From: Chloroflexota bacterium
GTDB taxonomy: Bacteria; Chloroflexota; Limnocylindria; P2-11E
NCBI GenBank assembly: GCA_005882255.1
Contig: VBEZ01000166.1
Location: 1 to 64,000 of the forward strand
DNA length: 64,000 nt
Reading direction: 5' to 3'
The notes under the pieces: model-generated
What the model was told of the DNA's origin: nothing
The model's database searches: none
The model's input: the letters and a program-made list of their open reading frames with translations, nothing else
Shown here: in pieces, positions 8,900 through 17,913 of the stretch
How the letters are laid out: each line of letters starts with the position of its first letter
Position numbering within the stretch: the stretch's first letter is position 1
Position numbers and translations under genes: made by a program

Positions 8900-10318
8900 G
8901 TGCAGATCGTTTTTGCGGCCGCCGAGGCCGCGCCGTACGCGAAGGTCGGCGGCCTCGCTGACGTCGCGGGCAGTCTCCCCCAGGCGCTAGCGGCCCTCGG
9001 TCACGACGTCACGTTGTACTTGCCATTGCACCGAACCATCGACCGCGCGAAATTCCAGATCACCGACCGCGCGCCCTTCCGATCGGTGCCGTACGGGAAG
9101 TCCAGGGTAAGGGTCGCGTATCCCAGCGTCGTGCGTGACGGCGTCCGCGTGGTGTTCGTTCGCAACGACCAGCGACTCGGCCGCAATCGCGTCTACGGCG
9201 AGCCGGACGACGCGAAGCGCTACGCGTTCTTCTGCCGCGCGGTGTTCGAGGATCTTCGCGACTCGCCACCGGACATCGTTCACGCCCACGACTGGCACGC
9301 CGCACTTCTGGTCCCGCTCGTCGCGCGCGCGCGAGCGCTCGCCGCCACATCGACGGTGTTCACGATCCACAACCTCGCCTATCAGGGACGGACCGCCGCG
9401 AGCGTGCTCGCCCTGATCGGCCTCCCGCGTGCCCGTCTGCCGATCGAGGACCGCACCGAGGCGAATCCGATGGCACGCGCGATCGTCAGCGCCGACATCG
9501 TGAGCACCGTGAGCGAGCGTTACGCGAAGGAGATCCTCACCGACGAGTTCGGCGAAAGGCTGCAGGGCGTGCTGCGCGAGCGGCGCCGCCGCCTCTTCGG
9601 GATCGTCAACGGCATCGACACCGTGGCCTTCGACCCCGCGACCGATCGACGCATCGCGGCGCGCTACGGCGCCGACGATCCCGGCGGCAAGGCGCTCTGC
9701 AAAGAGGCGCTTCAGAAGGAGGGTGGCCTCGCGGTCGATCCGCGCGCGCCGGTCTTCGGCGTCGTGGGACGTCTGGTGGAGCAGAAGGGCATCGACCTTC
9801 TCACGGCGGCCGCGCCGAAGCTCCTGGACTCGGGTGGCCAGCTCGTCGTGCTCGGGACGGGCGATCCCGCCTACGAGGCGATGTGGAAGGCGCTCGCCGC
9901 GCGCTCCGGGGGAAAGCTGTGGCTCACGCTTGGCTTCGACGCGGGGCTTGCCCAGCGGATCTACGCGGGGTCCGACCTGTTCCTCATGCCGTCGCGTTTC
10001 GAGCCGTGCGGTCTCGGCCAGCTCATCTCGTTCCGCTACGGGACCATCCCCGTCGTGCACGAGGTCGGCGGGCTTGCCGAGACCGTGCGGGACGTCGATC
10101 GCGACGGCGCCCGCGGCAACGGCTTCTCGTTCGCCGAATACGCGACCGTGGCGTTCGACGACGCGATCGCGCGCGCCATGCGTGCCTATCGGACATCGAC
10201 GGAAGCGTGGAGCGAGCTCGTGCGGCGGGCCATGCGCGAAGATCACTCGTGGGGAGCGTCAGCGAAGCGGTACGTCGACCTGTACAAGACGGCGTCGAGG
10301 GTGCGCAAGGCCGCGTGA
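8900..10318 (+). CDS. glgA: Glycogen (starch) synthase
   Basis: MQIVFAAAEAAPYAKVGGLADVAGSLPQALAALGHDV, TIHNLAYQG, GIVNGID, FGVVGRLVEQKGIDLL, PSRFEPCGLGQL. Confidence 0.95.
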   Translation: MQIVFAAAEAAPYAKVGGLADVAGSLPQALAALGHDVTLYLPLHRTIDRAKFQITDRAPFRSVPYGKSRVRVAYPSVVRDGVRVVFVRNDQRLGRNRVYGEPDDAKRYAFFCRAVFEDLRDSPPDIVHAHDWHAALLVPLVARARALAATSTVFTIHNLAYQGRTAASVLALIGLPRARLPIEDRTEANPMARAIVSADIVSTVSERYAKEILTDEFGERLQGVLRERRRRLFGIVNGIDTVAFDPATDRRIAARYGADDPGGKALCKEALQKEGGLAVDPRAPVFGVVGRLVEQKGIDLLTAAAPKLLDSGGQLVVLGTGDPAYEAMWKALAARSGGKLWLTLGFDAGLAQRIYAGSDLFLMPSRFEPCGLGQLISFRYGTIPVVHEVGGLAETVRDVDRDGARGNGFSFAEYATVAFDDAIARAMRAYRTSTEAWSELVRRAMREDHSWGASAKRYVDLYKTASRVRKAA

Positions 10319-11391
10319 CGGCATCGATCGTCGATCTCGAGGAGGCCGTCGCCTCGCTGCCCGCGACCGCGCGTGCGGTGGCCGGCCGCATCCTCGCGAT
10401 CTCGACGACGATCGGTCGTCTCGAGCCGCCGCCGGAGATGCATGAATGGATCCGGAAATTCTTCGGGTCGGTCGAGGCCGTGCGCGAGCAACGCATCGTT
10501 CGCGTCAGCAACCAGGTCACGTTCGAAGGCGCGCTGTTCAACGAGCTCCGCGCGCTGCGGCCGATGGAGGTCAAGGGCGGCGACGAGGTGCGCGCGACCA
10601 TCGCGTCGTCCGCCAACGACCCGTTCTGTCGTCCGGAGACCGGCACACCCGCGGACGTCTTCGGACGTGTCGAAGGCCGGTGGGGGATCACCGCCTCGAA
10701 CGTCGCGAAGTACGACGGCTTCCACGGCGTGCTCGTGTTCAAGGAGCACGACCCCCTCGCGCCCCTTGACGCCGCCGCGGTACGCGATCACCTGACCACC
10801 GCGCGACGCTGGGCCGAGCGCGCCCTCGAAGTGGATCCTGCGGCGCGCTATTACTTCCTCCTATGGAACTGCCTCTGGCGCGCGGGCGGCTCGATCGTCC
10901 ACGGTCACATGCAGATGACGGCGACGCGTGGCATGCACTACCCGAAGATCGAGCTGCTCCGTCGCCAGGCGCTGGCCTACGACGCCCGGCACGGGAGCGA
11001 TTACTTCGACGATCTGTGGGTCGTCCACGCGGCGCTCGGCCTGGGAACCGAGGTCGACGGTGGCCGCGTCATGGCCTCGCTCGTACCGATCAAGGAGCGC
11101 GAGATCATGGTCCTCGGACGCCCCGGAGCTGACGAATCGTCACTCGGGCCGGCGATCGCGAAGGCGGTCGCCGCGCTCCGTGCCGCGGGCGTCGTCTCCT
11201 ACAACATGGCCCTCTACCTGCCGCCGCTGTCGCCCGACGGCGAGGACTGGCGGCGCTTCCCGCCGCTCGCGCGACTGGTGGACCGCGGCGACCCCGCGAA
11301 CAAGACGAGCGACATCGGGGCGATGGAGCTGTACGCTTCCTCCGTCATCGCCGCCGACCCGTTTCGGCTGGCCGAAGCGCTGCGCGCCTGA
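10315..11391 (+). CDS. Galactose-1-phosphate uridylyltransferase-like / HIT-superfamily nucleotidyltransferase
   Basis: AGGSIVHGHMQMTATRGMHYPKIE (HGHxQ); ASNVAKYDGFHGVLVFKEHDPL; GTGA 4-nt overlap with glgA. Confidence 0.75.
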   Translation: MTASIVDLEEAVASLPATARAVAGRILAISTTIGRLEPPPEMHEWIRKFFGSVEAVREQRIVRVSNQVTFEGALFNELRALRPMEVKGGDEVRATIASSANDPFCRPETGTPADVFGRVEGRWGITASNVAKYDGFHGVLVFKEHDPLAPLDAAAVRDHLTTARRWAERALEVDPAARYYFLLWNCLWRAGGSIVHGHMQMTATRGMHYPKIELLRRQALAYDARHGSDYFDDLWVVHAALGLGTEVDGGRVMASLVPIKEREIMVLGRPGADESSLGPAIAKAVAALRAAGVVSYNMALYLPPLSPDGEDWRRFPPLARLVDRGDPANKTSDIGAMELYASSVIAADPFRLAEALRA

Positions 11392-11470
11392 GTGCTAACA
11401 CCGTTCCGCCACCATCTTCGTCACGTGGGCTATTGACGCGGCGCTCGCTGTCCTGCTTACTTTTGCGCCA

Positions 11471-11923
11471 ATGGCGGATCTGACCTTCGTATCGCGCCGT
11501 GATTCGAGTTTCAAAGAATTCCCGCCCGCCTCGGCGCAGATCGCGATGGTCCTGCCCTTCTACGGCGACCTCACCGTTTGGATGCGCACCCCCGACGCCG
11601 GCGGCTGGCACTTTCCGACGAGCGCCCGCCGGTCGGGGGAGACGATCCTCGAAGTGGCGCGCCGCGAGCTGTGGGACGCGGCGCGGATCGTGGCGAACCG
11701 CCTGGATCTGCTCGGCGCGATCCGCTACGAATTGCCCAAGCCGACCACGGCGTACGTGTACATGTGCGAGCTCGATCGGCTGTCGTGGTGGTACGAGCTG
11801 CCGGACAAGAACAAGTGCGCCGAGCTCGGCGTGTTCGCGCGGCTGCCGCGGCCGATCGCGTCCGAGGCGGTCGAGATCGTGCTCGAGGCCGCGCTCCGAG
11901 CGCGCCGCACCGGCCTGCGCTAG
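11471..11923 (+). CDS. Nudix-like protein with degenerate Nudix box
   Basis: GGWHFPTSARRSGETILEVARRELWDAARIVANRLDLLGAIRYEL resembles a Nudix fold but REL..EE.G is replaced by RELWDAA. Confidence 0.5.
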   Translation: MADLTFVSRRDSSFKEFPPASAQIAMVLPFYGDLTVWMRTPDAGGWHFPTSARRSGETILEVARRELWDAARIVANRLDLLGAIRYELPKPTTAYVYMCELDRLSWWYELPDKNKCAELGVFARLPRPIASEAVEIVLEAALRARRTGLR

Positions 11924-12039
11924 CCAGCTCGCCCCTCGCTCATCCAGCCGCGTTTTGTATCGGTTTCTTAACGGTCCCGGGTTGGTCCGCGTCCCGGCTG
12001 GTATTCCGGCCATTAACTTGCGGCATCACGAAAGCGCCA

Positions 12040-12252
12040 ATGGGTCACGACGAGGAAGCCGAGAGAGCGGTCGAGCGGTGGGTCCGCCTCGGTGACGAGG
12101 TCGTCACCGGCAAGACCGGCGGCGAGCGCGACGACAGAGAAAAGCGCGCGTGTACCGCGTGCGGCACGACGTTCAACATCCTCGCGAGCGACGACCGTGC
12201 GCTCTGCGCGCGCTGCTTCTTGGACCGGGGGACTAATCGAACGATCGCGTGA
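12040..12252 (+). CDS. Small zinc-ribbon-like protein
   Basis: 70 aa with CTACGTTFN...CARCF (CxxC...CxxC). Confidence 0.5.
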   Translation: MGHDEEAERAVERWVRLGDEVVTGKTGGERDDREKRACTACGTTFNILASDDRALCARCFLDRGTNRTIA

Positions 12253-12955
12253 TGACGCGCACGAGCTCGTCGCCCTCGAGCCAGTCGCCGAGATAGTCGT
12301 CCCCGACACGCACCTCGAAGTGCAGATGCGGTCCGCCTTCTTCGAATCCAGAGCTCCCGACGGTGCCAATTACTTGACCGCGCGCCACGGTCTCACCCAC
12401 GCGTAGGTCCGCGACCGTGTCGAGGTGTGCGTAGCGCGTCACCATCTGGCGTCCGTGATCGATCCACACTTGCCGTCCGCGGATCCGGTCGAGCGTGTCC
12501 TCCGGGGTGTATCCCAGCGCGATCGAGGCCTCGAGCGCGGCGTTCAAAGCCGCCGCATCCCAATCGACGAAGTCTCGATCCACGCGCACGACCGTGCCGC
12601 CAGCCGCCGCACGGACGGGCGTGCCGCGGTCCGCGGCGAAGTCGATCCCCTCGTGCCAGCCGGCGCGGTACTCGCGAGGTGAGTTGGGCAAGAGCTCGGG
12701 CGCGGTCGGGATCTCGGCGTCATCGATCGGGATCAACAGGCCGCGAACGACGGGGGATATCCCCCTCCCCTGACCGGGGGAACTTCCGATCGGGTGAGCG
12801 AGCTCGACGCGCGCGGTGTTCGCTGGATCTGCGGTCGCTCGCGGAGCCACATTTACTGCGTCTTCGCGGGCTTTTGACGCCATTCCACCGGTCGTCGTGA
12901 CGACCGCGATCGCCGCAAACGCGAGCACCGCAAGTACAGCCAGCAGAGGTCGCAT
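12233..12955 (-). CDS. M23 family metallopeptidase, signal-anchored
   Basis: GWHEGIDFAADRGTPVRAAAGGTVVRVD...VWIDHGRQMVTRYAHLDTV...GQVIGTVGSSGFEEGGPHLHFEVRV (HxxxD and HLHFE). Confidence 0.9.
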   Translation of the reverse strand: MRPLLAVLAVLAFAAIAVVTTTGGMASKAREDAVNVAPRATADPANTARVELAHPIGSSPGQGRGISPVVRGLLIPIDDAEIPTAPELLPNSPREYRAGWHEGIDFAADRGTPVRAAAGGTVVRVDRDFVDWDAAALNAALEASIALGYTPEDTLDRIRGRQVWIDHGRQMVTRYAHLDTVADLRVGETVARGQVIGTVGSSGFEEGGPHLHFEVRVGDDYLGDWLEGDELVRVITRSFD

Positions 12956-12993
12956 ATACGAAGACGCTACTGCGGCGACCAGATAATGCACGC

Positions 12994-13827
12994 GTGGCAC
13001 AGGAGCATTCGGTCTTCACCTGGGACCCCGTAGGTGCGCGCTGGATCCACGAGCGTGGACCGGAGATGACGACGCCCCCGGTCCCGCCGGACGTCCACGC
13101 CATCCAGACGTACTTCTTCGACCTCGACAGCAAGGAGTGGATCGCGACCGTCCTCGCGCCGCGCGGCCGCGAGCTCGCGGCGCAGTGGCAGGGCGCGTAC
13201 AAGGTGCCGGACCAAGTCGCGCCCCCGAGCGCGGGCGTCAAGAAGAGCAGTCCCGCGCCTCTGTTCGCCATCGTCCTCGTGCTTCTCATCGTCGGCGGTG
13301 GCGCAGCCGCCGTCGTCGCAGGCACGCAAAGCACGCCGAACGCGAGCGCGGCGCCGACGAACGCCCCAGGCGTGACGACGGACCCGTCCGCTCCCGTCGC
13401 CGTGTCGGCGGACCCCTCCGCGACGCCGGCCGACGCAACGCCGGCTCCGACGCAGCGGCCGGGCGGCACGCCCGTGCCGACACCGGCGCGCACACCCGTC
13501 CCCACGGCTCCGCCGCCGCAGGGAACATCGATCACGTTCGCCGACGGAAGCGTCGTGTCCTTCAGCGGTCCGGCGCGAGTGAACATCGGCTCGCAGTTCA
13601 GCGTCACGTTCACGGTCCGCAACGCCAACAACACGCCCGGCACGGGCACCCTTCTCGTGAGCTTTGGCAATGCGAGCACCGGAGGTTCGAAGACATCGTC
13701 CGGAACGCTCAATGGGAACGGCCAGCTCTCGATGAACATGGCCGGCTACTCGATACCCGGGAATTATCCCTTCGTCGTGAACTACAAGGGCCAGCAGGGG
13801 CAGGTCGCGATCCTCCGGATCGGCTAG
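12994..13827 (+). CDS. Membrane-anchored protein with Pro/Ala/Thr-rich linker and C-terminal beta-rich domain
   Basis: Single TM SSPAPLFAIVLVLLIVGGGAAAVVAG then Pro/Thr-rich linker and ITFADGSVVSFSGPARVNIGSQFSVTFTVRNANNTPGTGTLLVSFG. Confidence 0.6.
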   Translation: MAQEHSVFTWDPVGARWIHERGPEMTTPPVPPDVHAIQTYFFDLDSKEWIATVLAPRGRELAAQWQGAYKVPDQVAPPSAGVKKSSPAPLFAIVLVLLIVGGGAAAVVAGTQSTPNASAAPTNAPGVTTDPSAPVAVSADPSATPADATPAPTQRPGGTPVPTPARTPVPTAPPPQGTSITFADGSVVSFSGPARVNIGSQFSVTFTVRNANNTPGTGTLLVSFGNASTGGSKTSSGTLNGNGQLSMNMAGYSIPGNYPFVVNYKGQQGQVAILRIG

Positions 13828-13860
13828 CCTCGCGGCGCGCTACCATTCCTTCAGCGCCAC

Positions 13861-13895
13861 CCTTTAAGGACCGGTCCTGAGAGGCCGGGAAGGAG
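13861..13895 (+). promoter_or_regulatory. PyrR-binding loop in pyr operon leader
   Basis: CCTTTAAGGACCGGTCCTGAGAGGCCGGGAAGGAG matches the CCUUUAA....GUCC.GAGAGGC....AAGGAG layout of PyrR-binding sites; directly upstream of pyrR and includes the SD AAGGAG; -10-like TACCAT at 13841. Confidence 0.88.
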
Positions 13896-13907
13896 TCAGG
13901 CCTGACC

Positions 13908-14444
13908 ATGCTGCTCGGCGCCGACGACGTTCGTCGCGCAATCTCGCGGATCGCGCACGAGATCGTGGAGCGAGATCGCGACCTCTCCTCACTCGCCATC
14001 ATCGGTATCCGGTCGCGCGGCGACGTGCTGGCCGCACGGCTGCGCGATGCGATCCGCGCGAACGAGAACGCGACGGTGCCACTCGGCTCGCTCGACATCA
14101 CGCTGTACCGCGACGATCTCACGCGCATCGGCTACGCCCCGATCGTCCACGAGTCGGCGCTGGACTTCTCGGTCGACGACAAGGTCGTCGTGCTCGTGGA
14201 CGACGTCCTGTTCACCGGACGCACGATCCGCGCCGCGATGGACGCGCTCGTCGACTACGGGCGCCCGCGGGCCATCCGTCTTGCGGTGCTCGTCGACCGG
14301 GGCCACCGTGAGCTTCCGATCCGCGCCGACTTTGTCGGTAAGAACGTGCCCACCAAGCCCTCCGACGACGTCCGCGTGCACCTGACCGAGGTGGACGGCC
14401 GCGACGAGGTCGAGCTGATCGCACGGGAGCGAGTGAGCGCATGA
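13908..14444 (+). CDS. pyrR: Bifunctional pyr operon regulator / uracil phosphoribosyltransferase
   Basis: [57 protein letters not shown]. Confidence 0.96.
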   Translation: MLLGADDVRRAISRIAHEIVERDRDLSSLAIIGIRSRGDVLAARLRDAIRANENATVPLGSLDITLYRDDLTRIGYAPIVHESALDFSVDDKVVVLVDDVLFTGRTIRAAMDALVDYGRPRAIRLAVLVDRGHRELPIRADFVGKNVPTKPSDDVRVHLTEVDGRDEVELIARERVSA

Positions 14445-15388
14445 GGTGGACACGGCGGCACGTCCTCGACACGGACGACTGGTCGACCGAGGAGATCCAG
14501 GCCGTGCTGGACACCACCGGAGCGATGGTCGAAGTCCTTTCGCGGCCGGTCCGACGAGCGCCGCCGCTCCGCGGGCGGACGGTCGTGCTGTTCTTCGCCG
14601 AATCGTCGACTCGCACGCGCGTGTCTTTCGAGCTCGCCGCCCGCACGCTGTCGGCGGACGTGGTGAACATTTCGGCCAGCGGCTCGTCGGTCGAGAAGGG
14701 TGAGTCGTTGTACGACACCGTTCGCACGCTCCAAGCGCTGGGCGGAGACGTCGTCGTGATGCGGCATGGCTCGTCTGGTGCCCCGTACTTCGTCTCCGAG
14801 CGCACCGACGCCGCGGTGATCAACGCCGGCGACGGCTGGCACGCGCATCCGACCCAGGGCCTCCTCGACGCCTACACGCTGCGTGCCGCGCTTGGCGACC
14901 TCGCGAAGAAGCGCATCGTGATCGTCGGCGACATCGTGCACAGCCGCGTCGCGCGATCGGACATCAACGCGCTCGTCCCGCTGGGCGCGACGATCACACT
15001 GTCCGGTCCGCCGACGCTCATGCCGAGCGCGTGGCGGTGCGGACAGACCCCGGCTGGCACGACATACGAGCCCGATCTCGACCGCGCGCTCGACGGCGCG
15101 GACGGAGTGATCGCGCTCAGGCTGCAGAAGGAGCGCCAGGAAGGCGGACTGCTGCCGTCGCTGCGCGAATACACGCGGGTGTGGGGGCTGACCGAGGCGC
15201 GCGTTTCGCTGATGCGACCCGGCGCTCCGGTCATGCATCCCGGTCCGATGAACGAAGGCGTCGAGATCGACGCGGACGTCGCCCACGGCGCGCGCTCGCT
15301 CGTCGAGCGGCAGGTCACCAACGGGGTCGCGGTGCGGATGGCCCTGCTCTATCTGCTGGTCGGCACGCCGACGCTCGAGGCGAGCTAA
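14441..15388 (+). CDS. pyrB: Aspartate carbamoyltransferase catalytic subunit
   Basis: [64 protein letters not shown]. Confidence 0.97.
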   Translation: MRWTRRHVLDTDDWSTEEIQAVLDTTGAMVEVLSRPVRRAPPLRGRTVVLFFAESSTRTRVSFELAARTLSADVVNISASGSSVEKGESLYDTVRTLQALGGDVVVMRHGSSGAPYFVSERTDAAVINAGDGWHAHPTQGLLDAYTLRAALGDLAKKRIVIVGDIVHSRVARSDINALVPLGATITLSGPPTLMPSAWRCGQTPAGTTYEPDLDRALDGADGVIALRLQKERQEGGLLPSLREYTRVWGLTEARVSLMRPGAPVMHPGPMNEGVEIDADVAHGARSLVERQVTNGVAVRMALLYLLVGTPTLEAS

Positions 15389-16696
15389 ATGGAGCGGCGC
15401 GAGCTCGAGGCGCGGGGATTCCTCGTCACGCCCGGCTTCATCGACCTTCACGCGCACCTGCGCGAGCCGGGCTTCGAGGAGTCGGAGACGATCGCGTCGG
15501 GCTCGCGCGCTGCCCTCCGCGGCGGATTCACGACGATCTGCGCGATGCCGAACACCGAGCCTGCGATCGATTCGCCTGGTCTTGTAGCGGAGGTCGTCGC
15601 GCGCGCGAGAGCGGCGCGCGGGGCGCGCGTGCTGCCGATCGCCACGATCACGCGCGCCCGGGCCGGCCGCGAGCTCGCCGACCTGATCGAGCTCGCAGCG
15701 GCCGGCGCGGTCGCGTTCTCCGACGATGGCTCGCCGGTCGACGACGCGCGACTGTTCCGACATGCGCTCGAGTACGCGCGGACCGGCGACCTTCTGATCA
15801 TCGAGCACGCGCAGGACATGTCGCTGTCGCGTAACGGTGTGATGCACGAAGGCGCCGTGTCCGCGCGGCTCGGACTACCCGGCATCCCGAGCGCGGCCGA
15901 GGAGGTCGCGGTCGCTCGCGACATCGCGATCGCCGAGATGACCGGAGGTCGCCTCCATCTGACACACATCTCCACGAGAGGGGCGATCGCGTCGATCCGT
16001 GATGCCAAGAGGCGCGGCGTTCGTATCACGTGCGACGTCACTCCACATCACCTATCGATGACGGATGACTGGGTCGGCGGCTCACGGGCGTTCGCGTGGG
16101 AGCGCGGGGGCTCTCTCGCTCGGGAAGACGGGCCCGCTCCGGTTCGCTCGATCGACCGTTCGCCCTCGTCGCGGTCTCGACCCTCGCTCGAGAGCCCCCC
16201 CGCTCCCCTCGCAACGCCCTATGACTCCGCGACGAAGGTCAATCCACCTCTACGGTCTTGGAGTGACGTGCGCGCTCTCTGGGATGGTCTGGCAGACGGC
16301 ACGGTCGACGGGATCGCTACCGATCACGCACCGCATGCGTCGGTGAAGAAGGAGGTCGAATTCGATCAGGCGGCGTTCGGGATCAGCGGACTCGAGACCG
16401 CGCTTTCACTCGTGCTCGGCGGCGTGAGCGTGGGCTGGTGCGATCGCGACACGGTGATCCGTGCCCTGACGTCCGGTCCCGCTCGCGTGCTCGGGCTCCC
16501 GATCCGTGACGACGACTGGATCGCGATCGATCCCGATGCGGAGTGGACGGTGACGCCGGAGGCCCTCGTCTCGCTTGGTAAGAACACGCCGCTCCTGGGG
16601 CGACGGCTACGCGGACGGGTCGTGTGCGCGGTGGTCGGCGGCGAAGTTCGCTACGAAGGAGGTCTGCGTGGCGCGTCGCCGGTCGGCTCTCGTTGA
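15389..16696 (+). CDS. pyrC: Dihydroorotase, N-terminally short and with a 45-codon palindromic in-frame insertion
   Basis: VTPGFIDLHAHLREPGFEESETIASGSRAALRGGFTTICAMPNTEP, CDVTPHHLSMTDDWV, KVNPPLR, DGIATDHAPH; insertion between DDWVGGSR and PYDSATKVNPPLR. Confidence 0.93.
   Translation: MERRELEARGFLVTPGFIDLHAHLREPGFEESETIASGSRAALRGGFTTICAMPNTEPAIDSPGLVAEVVARARAARGARVLPIATITRARAGRELADLIELAAAGAVAFSDDGSPVDDARLFRHALEYARTGDLLIIEHAQDMSLSRNGVMHEGAVSARLGLPGIPSAAEEVAVARDIAIAEMTGGRLHLTHISTRGAIASIRDAKRRGVRITCDVTPHHLSMTDDWVGGSRAFAWERGGSLAREDGPAPVRSIDRSPSSRSRPSLESPPAPLATPYDSATKVNPPLRSWSDVRALWDGLADGTVDGIATDHAPHASVKKEVEFDQAAFGISGLETALSLVLGGVSVGWCDRDTVIRALTSGPARVLGLPIRDDDWIAIDPDAEWTVTPEALVSLGKNTPLLGRRLRGRVVCAVVGGEVRYEGGLRGASPVGSR
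16085..16219. repeat. Quasi-palindromic element inserted in frame in pyrC
   Basis: GGGCGTTCGCGTGGGAGCGCGGGGGCTCTC at 16085.. pairs with the reverse complement of GAGAGCCCCCCCGCTCCCCTCGCAACGCCC ending 16219; inner ends CTCTCGCTCG / CTCGCTCGAG; length 135 bp = 45 codons. Confidence 0.75.
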
Positions 16697-16718
16697 ACGA
16701 ACGCTCGCCGAGGCGCAG

Positions 16719-16755
16719 TTGCATCTTTATGCATCGGAAACGTATAGTTATGCAC
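16719..16755 (+). promoter_or_regulatory. Tandem ARG boxes overlapping the carA promoter (predicted ArgR operator)
   Basis: TTGCATCTTTATGCAT (16719-16734) and ACGTATAGTTATGCAC (16740-16755), both TTGCAT-N4-ATGCAA-like, 21 bp centre to centre; -10-like TATAGT at 16743-16748. Confidence 0.75.
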
Positions 16756-16757
16756 CG

Positions 16758-17888
16758 ATGACCAGGGCGGCGGTCTTGGCGCTCGAGGACGGCACGGCGT
16801 GGTGGGGAGAGGCGTTCGGAGACGCATCCGCCGCGTCGGGCGAGGTCGTCTTCAACACGGCCATGACCGGCTACCAGGAGATCGCGTCGGACGCTTCGTA
16901 CAACGGACAGCTCGTCGTGCTCACCTATCCGCTGATCGGCAACTACGGAACGTTCGAGCGCGCGGCGGAGTCACGCCGGCCGTGGGTCGAGGCGCTCGTC
17001 GTTCGCGAGCTGAACTCGACGTGCCGCGACGACACCGTCGATCTCGACGCCTATCTGCGCCAGTACGGCGTTCCCGGTATCTCGGGTGTCGACACACGCG
17101 CGCTCGTGCGGCGACTACGCGCGAAAGGCACGCTGCGTGGCGCGCTTCTTCAGGTCCCGCCCGATCTCGCGCATGACCCGGGTGTGGGGCAAGAAGCTGT
17201 GGCGAAAGCGCGGGCTTCTGCGCCACTCGGCGCGCGTCCGCTGGTGGTCGAGGCAAGCGGCGTCGGTCGGCAGGTCGGGAGCGGTCCCAAGATCGCATTG
17301 CTCGACACCGGAGTGAAAGAGAACCAGGTCCGTTGTCTGGTGCGGCGCGGCGCGACCGTGCGCGTCTTTCCGGCGACCGCAAGCGCTCGCGAAGTGCTGT
17401 CGTGGGCGCCCGAGGGGATCGTCATCAGCAACGGCCCCGGCGATCCCGCGGCGATCCCGCAGATCGCTCACAACGTAAAGCTGCTCCTCGACGCGGTGTC
17501 GCAGCGCGGCACGGCGCGTCCCGTGCCGATACTCGGCATCTGTCTCGGTCACCAGCTGATCGGGCGCGCCATCGGAGCGACCACGTCTCGCCTCCCATTC
17601 GGGCACCACGGGGCGAACCATCCGGTCCAGGACGTGCGGAGTGGGAGCGTCGTCATCACCAGCCAGAACCACGAGTTCCGCCTCGACGAGAGCTCGATCC
17701 CGAGCGGCAGCGACTTCTACGTCAGCTCGCGCAACCTGAACGACGGTTCGGTGGAGGGCCTCGCGCACCGCACCTTGCCGATCAAGACGTACCAGTACCA
17801 CCCCGAAGGCGCGCCTGGACCTCGTGACAACGAGCCGGCGTTCGATGAGTTCATGAGCGACGTGCGTGAAGCCGTGTCCCGGAAATGA
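16758..17888 (+). CDS. carA: Carbamoyl-phosphate synthase small subunit
   Basis: [82 protein letters not shown]. Confidence 0.96.
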   Translation: MTRAAVLALEDGTAWWGEAFGDASAASGEVVFNTAMTGYQEIASDASYNGQLVVLTYPLIGNYGTFERAAESRRPWVEALVVRELNSTCRDDTVDLDAYLRQYGVPGISGVDTRALVRRLRAKGTLRGALLQVPPDLAHDPGVGQEAVAKARASAPLGARPLVVEASGVGRQVGSGPKIALLDTGVKENQVRCLVRRGATVRVFPATASAREVLSWAPEGIVISNGPGDPAAIPQIAHNVKLLLDAVSQRGTARPVPILGICLGHQLIGRAIGATTSRLPFGHHGANHPVQDVRSGSVVITSQNHEFRLDESSIPSGSDFYVSSRNLNDGSVEGLAHRTLPIKTYQYHPEGAPGPRDNEPAFDEFMSDVREAVSRK

Positions 17889-17913
17889 GCTTCGCGCAAC
17901 GCTCGTCCCGCAG

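Noticed and set aside
11924-12039. Possible RNA gene in the gap before the zinc-ribbon ORF
   Set aside because: No tRNA-like or other recognisable fold by inspection
12752-12765. GGGGGATATCCCCC perfect palindrome in the M23 gene
   Set aside because: Short and inside a low-complexity stretch of coding sequence; not enough to call an operator or element
14255-15847. 530-aa minus-strand ORF opposite pyrR/pyrB/pyrC
   Set aside because: Shadow ORF with no domain; opposite three conserved genes
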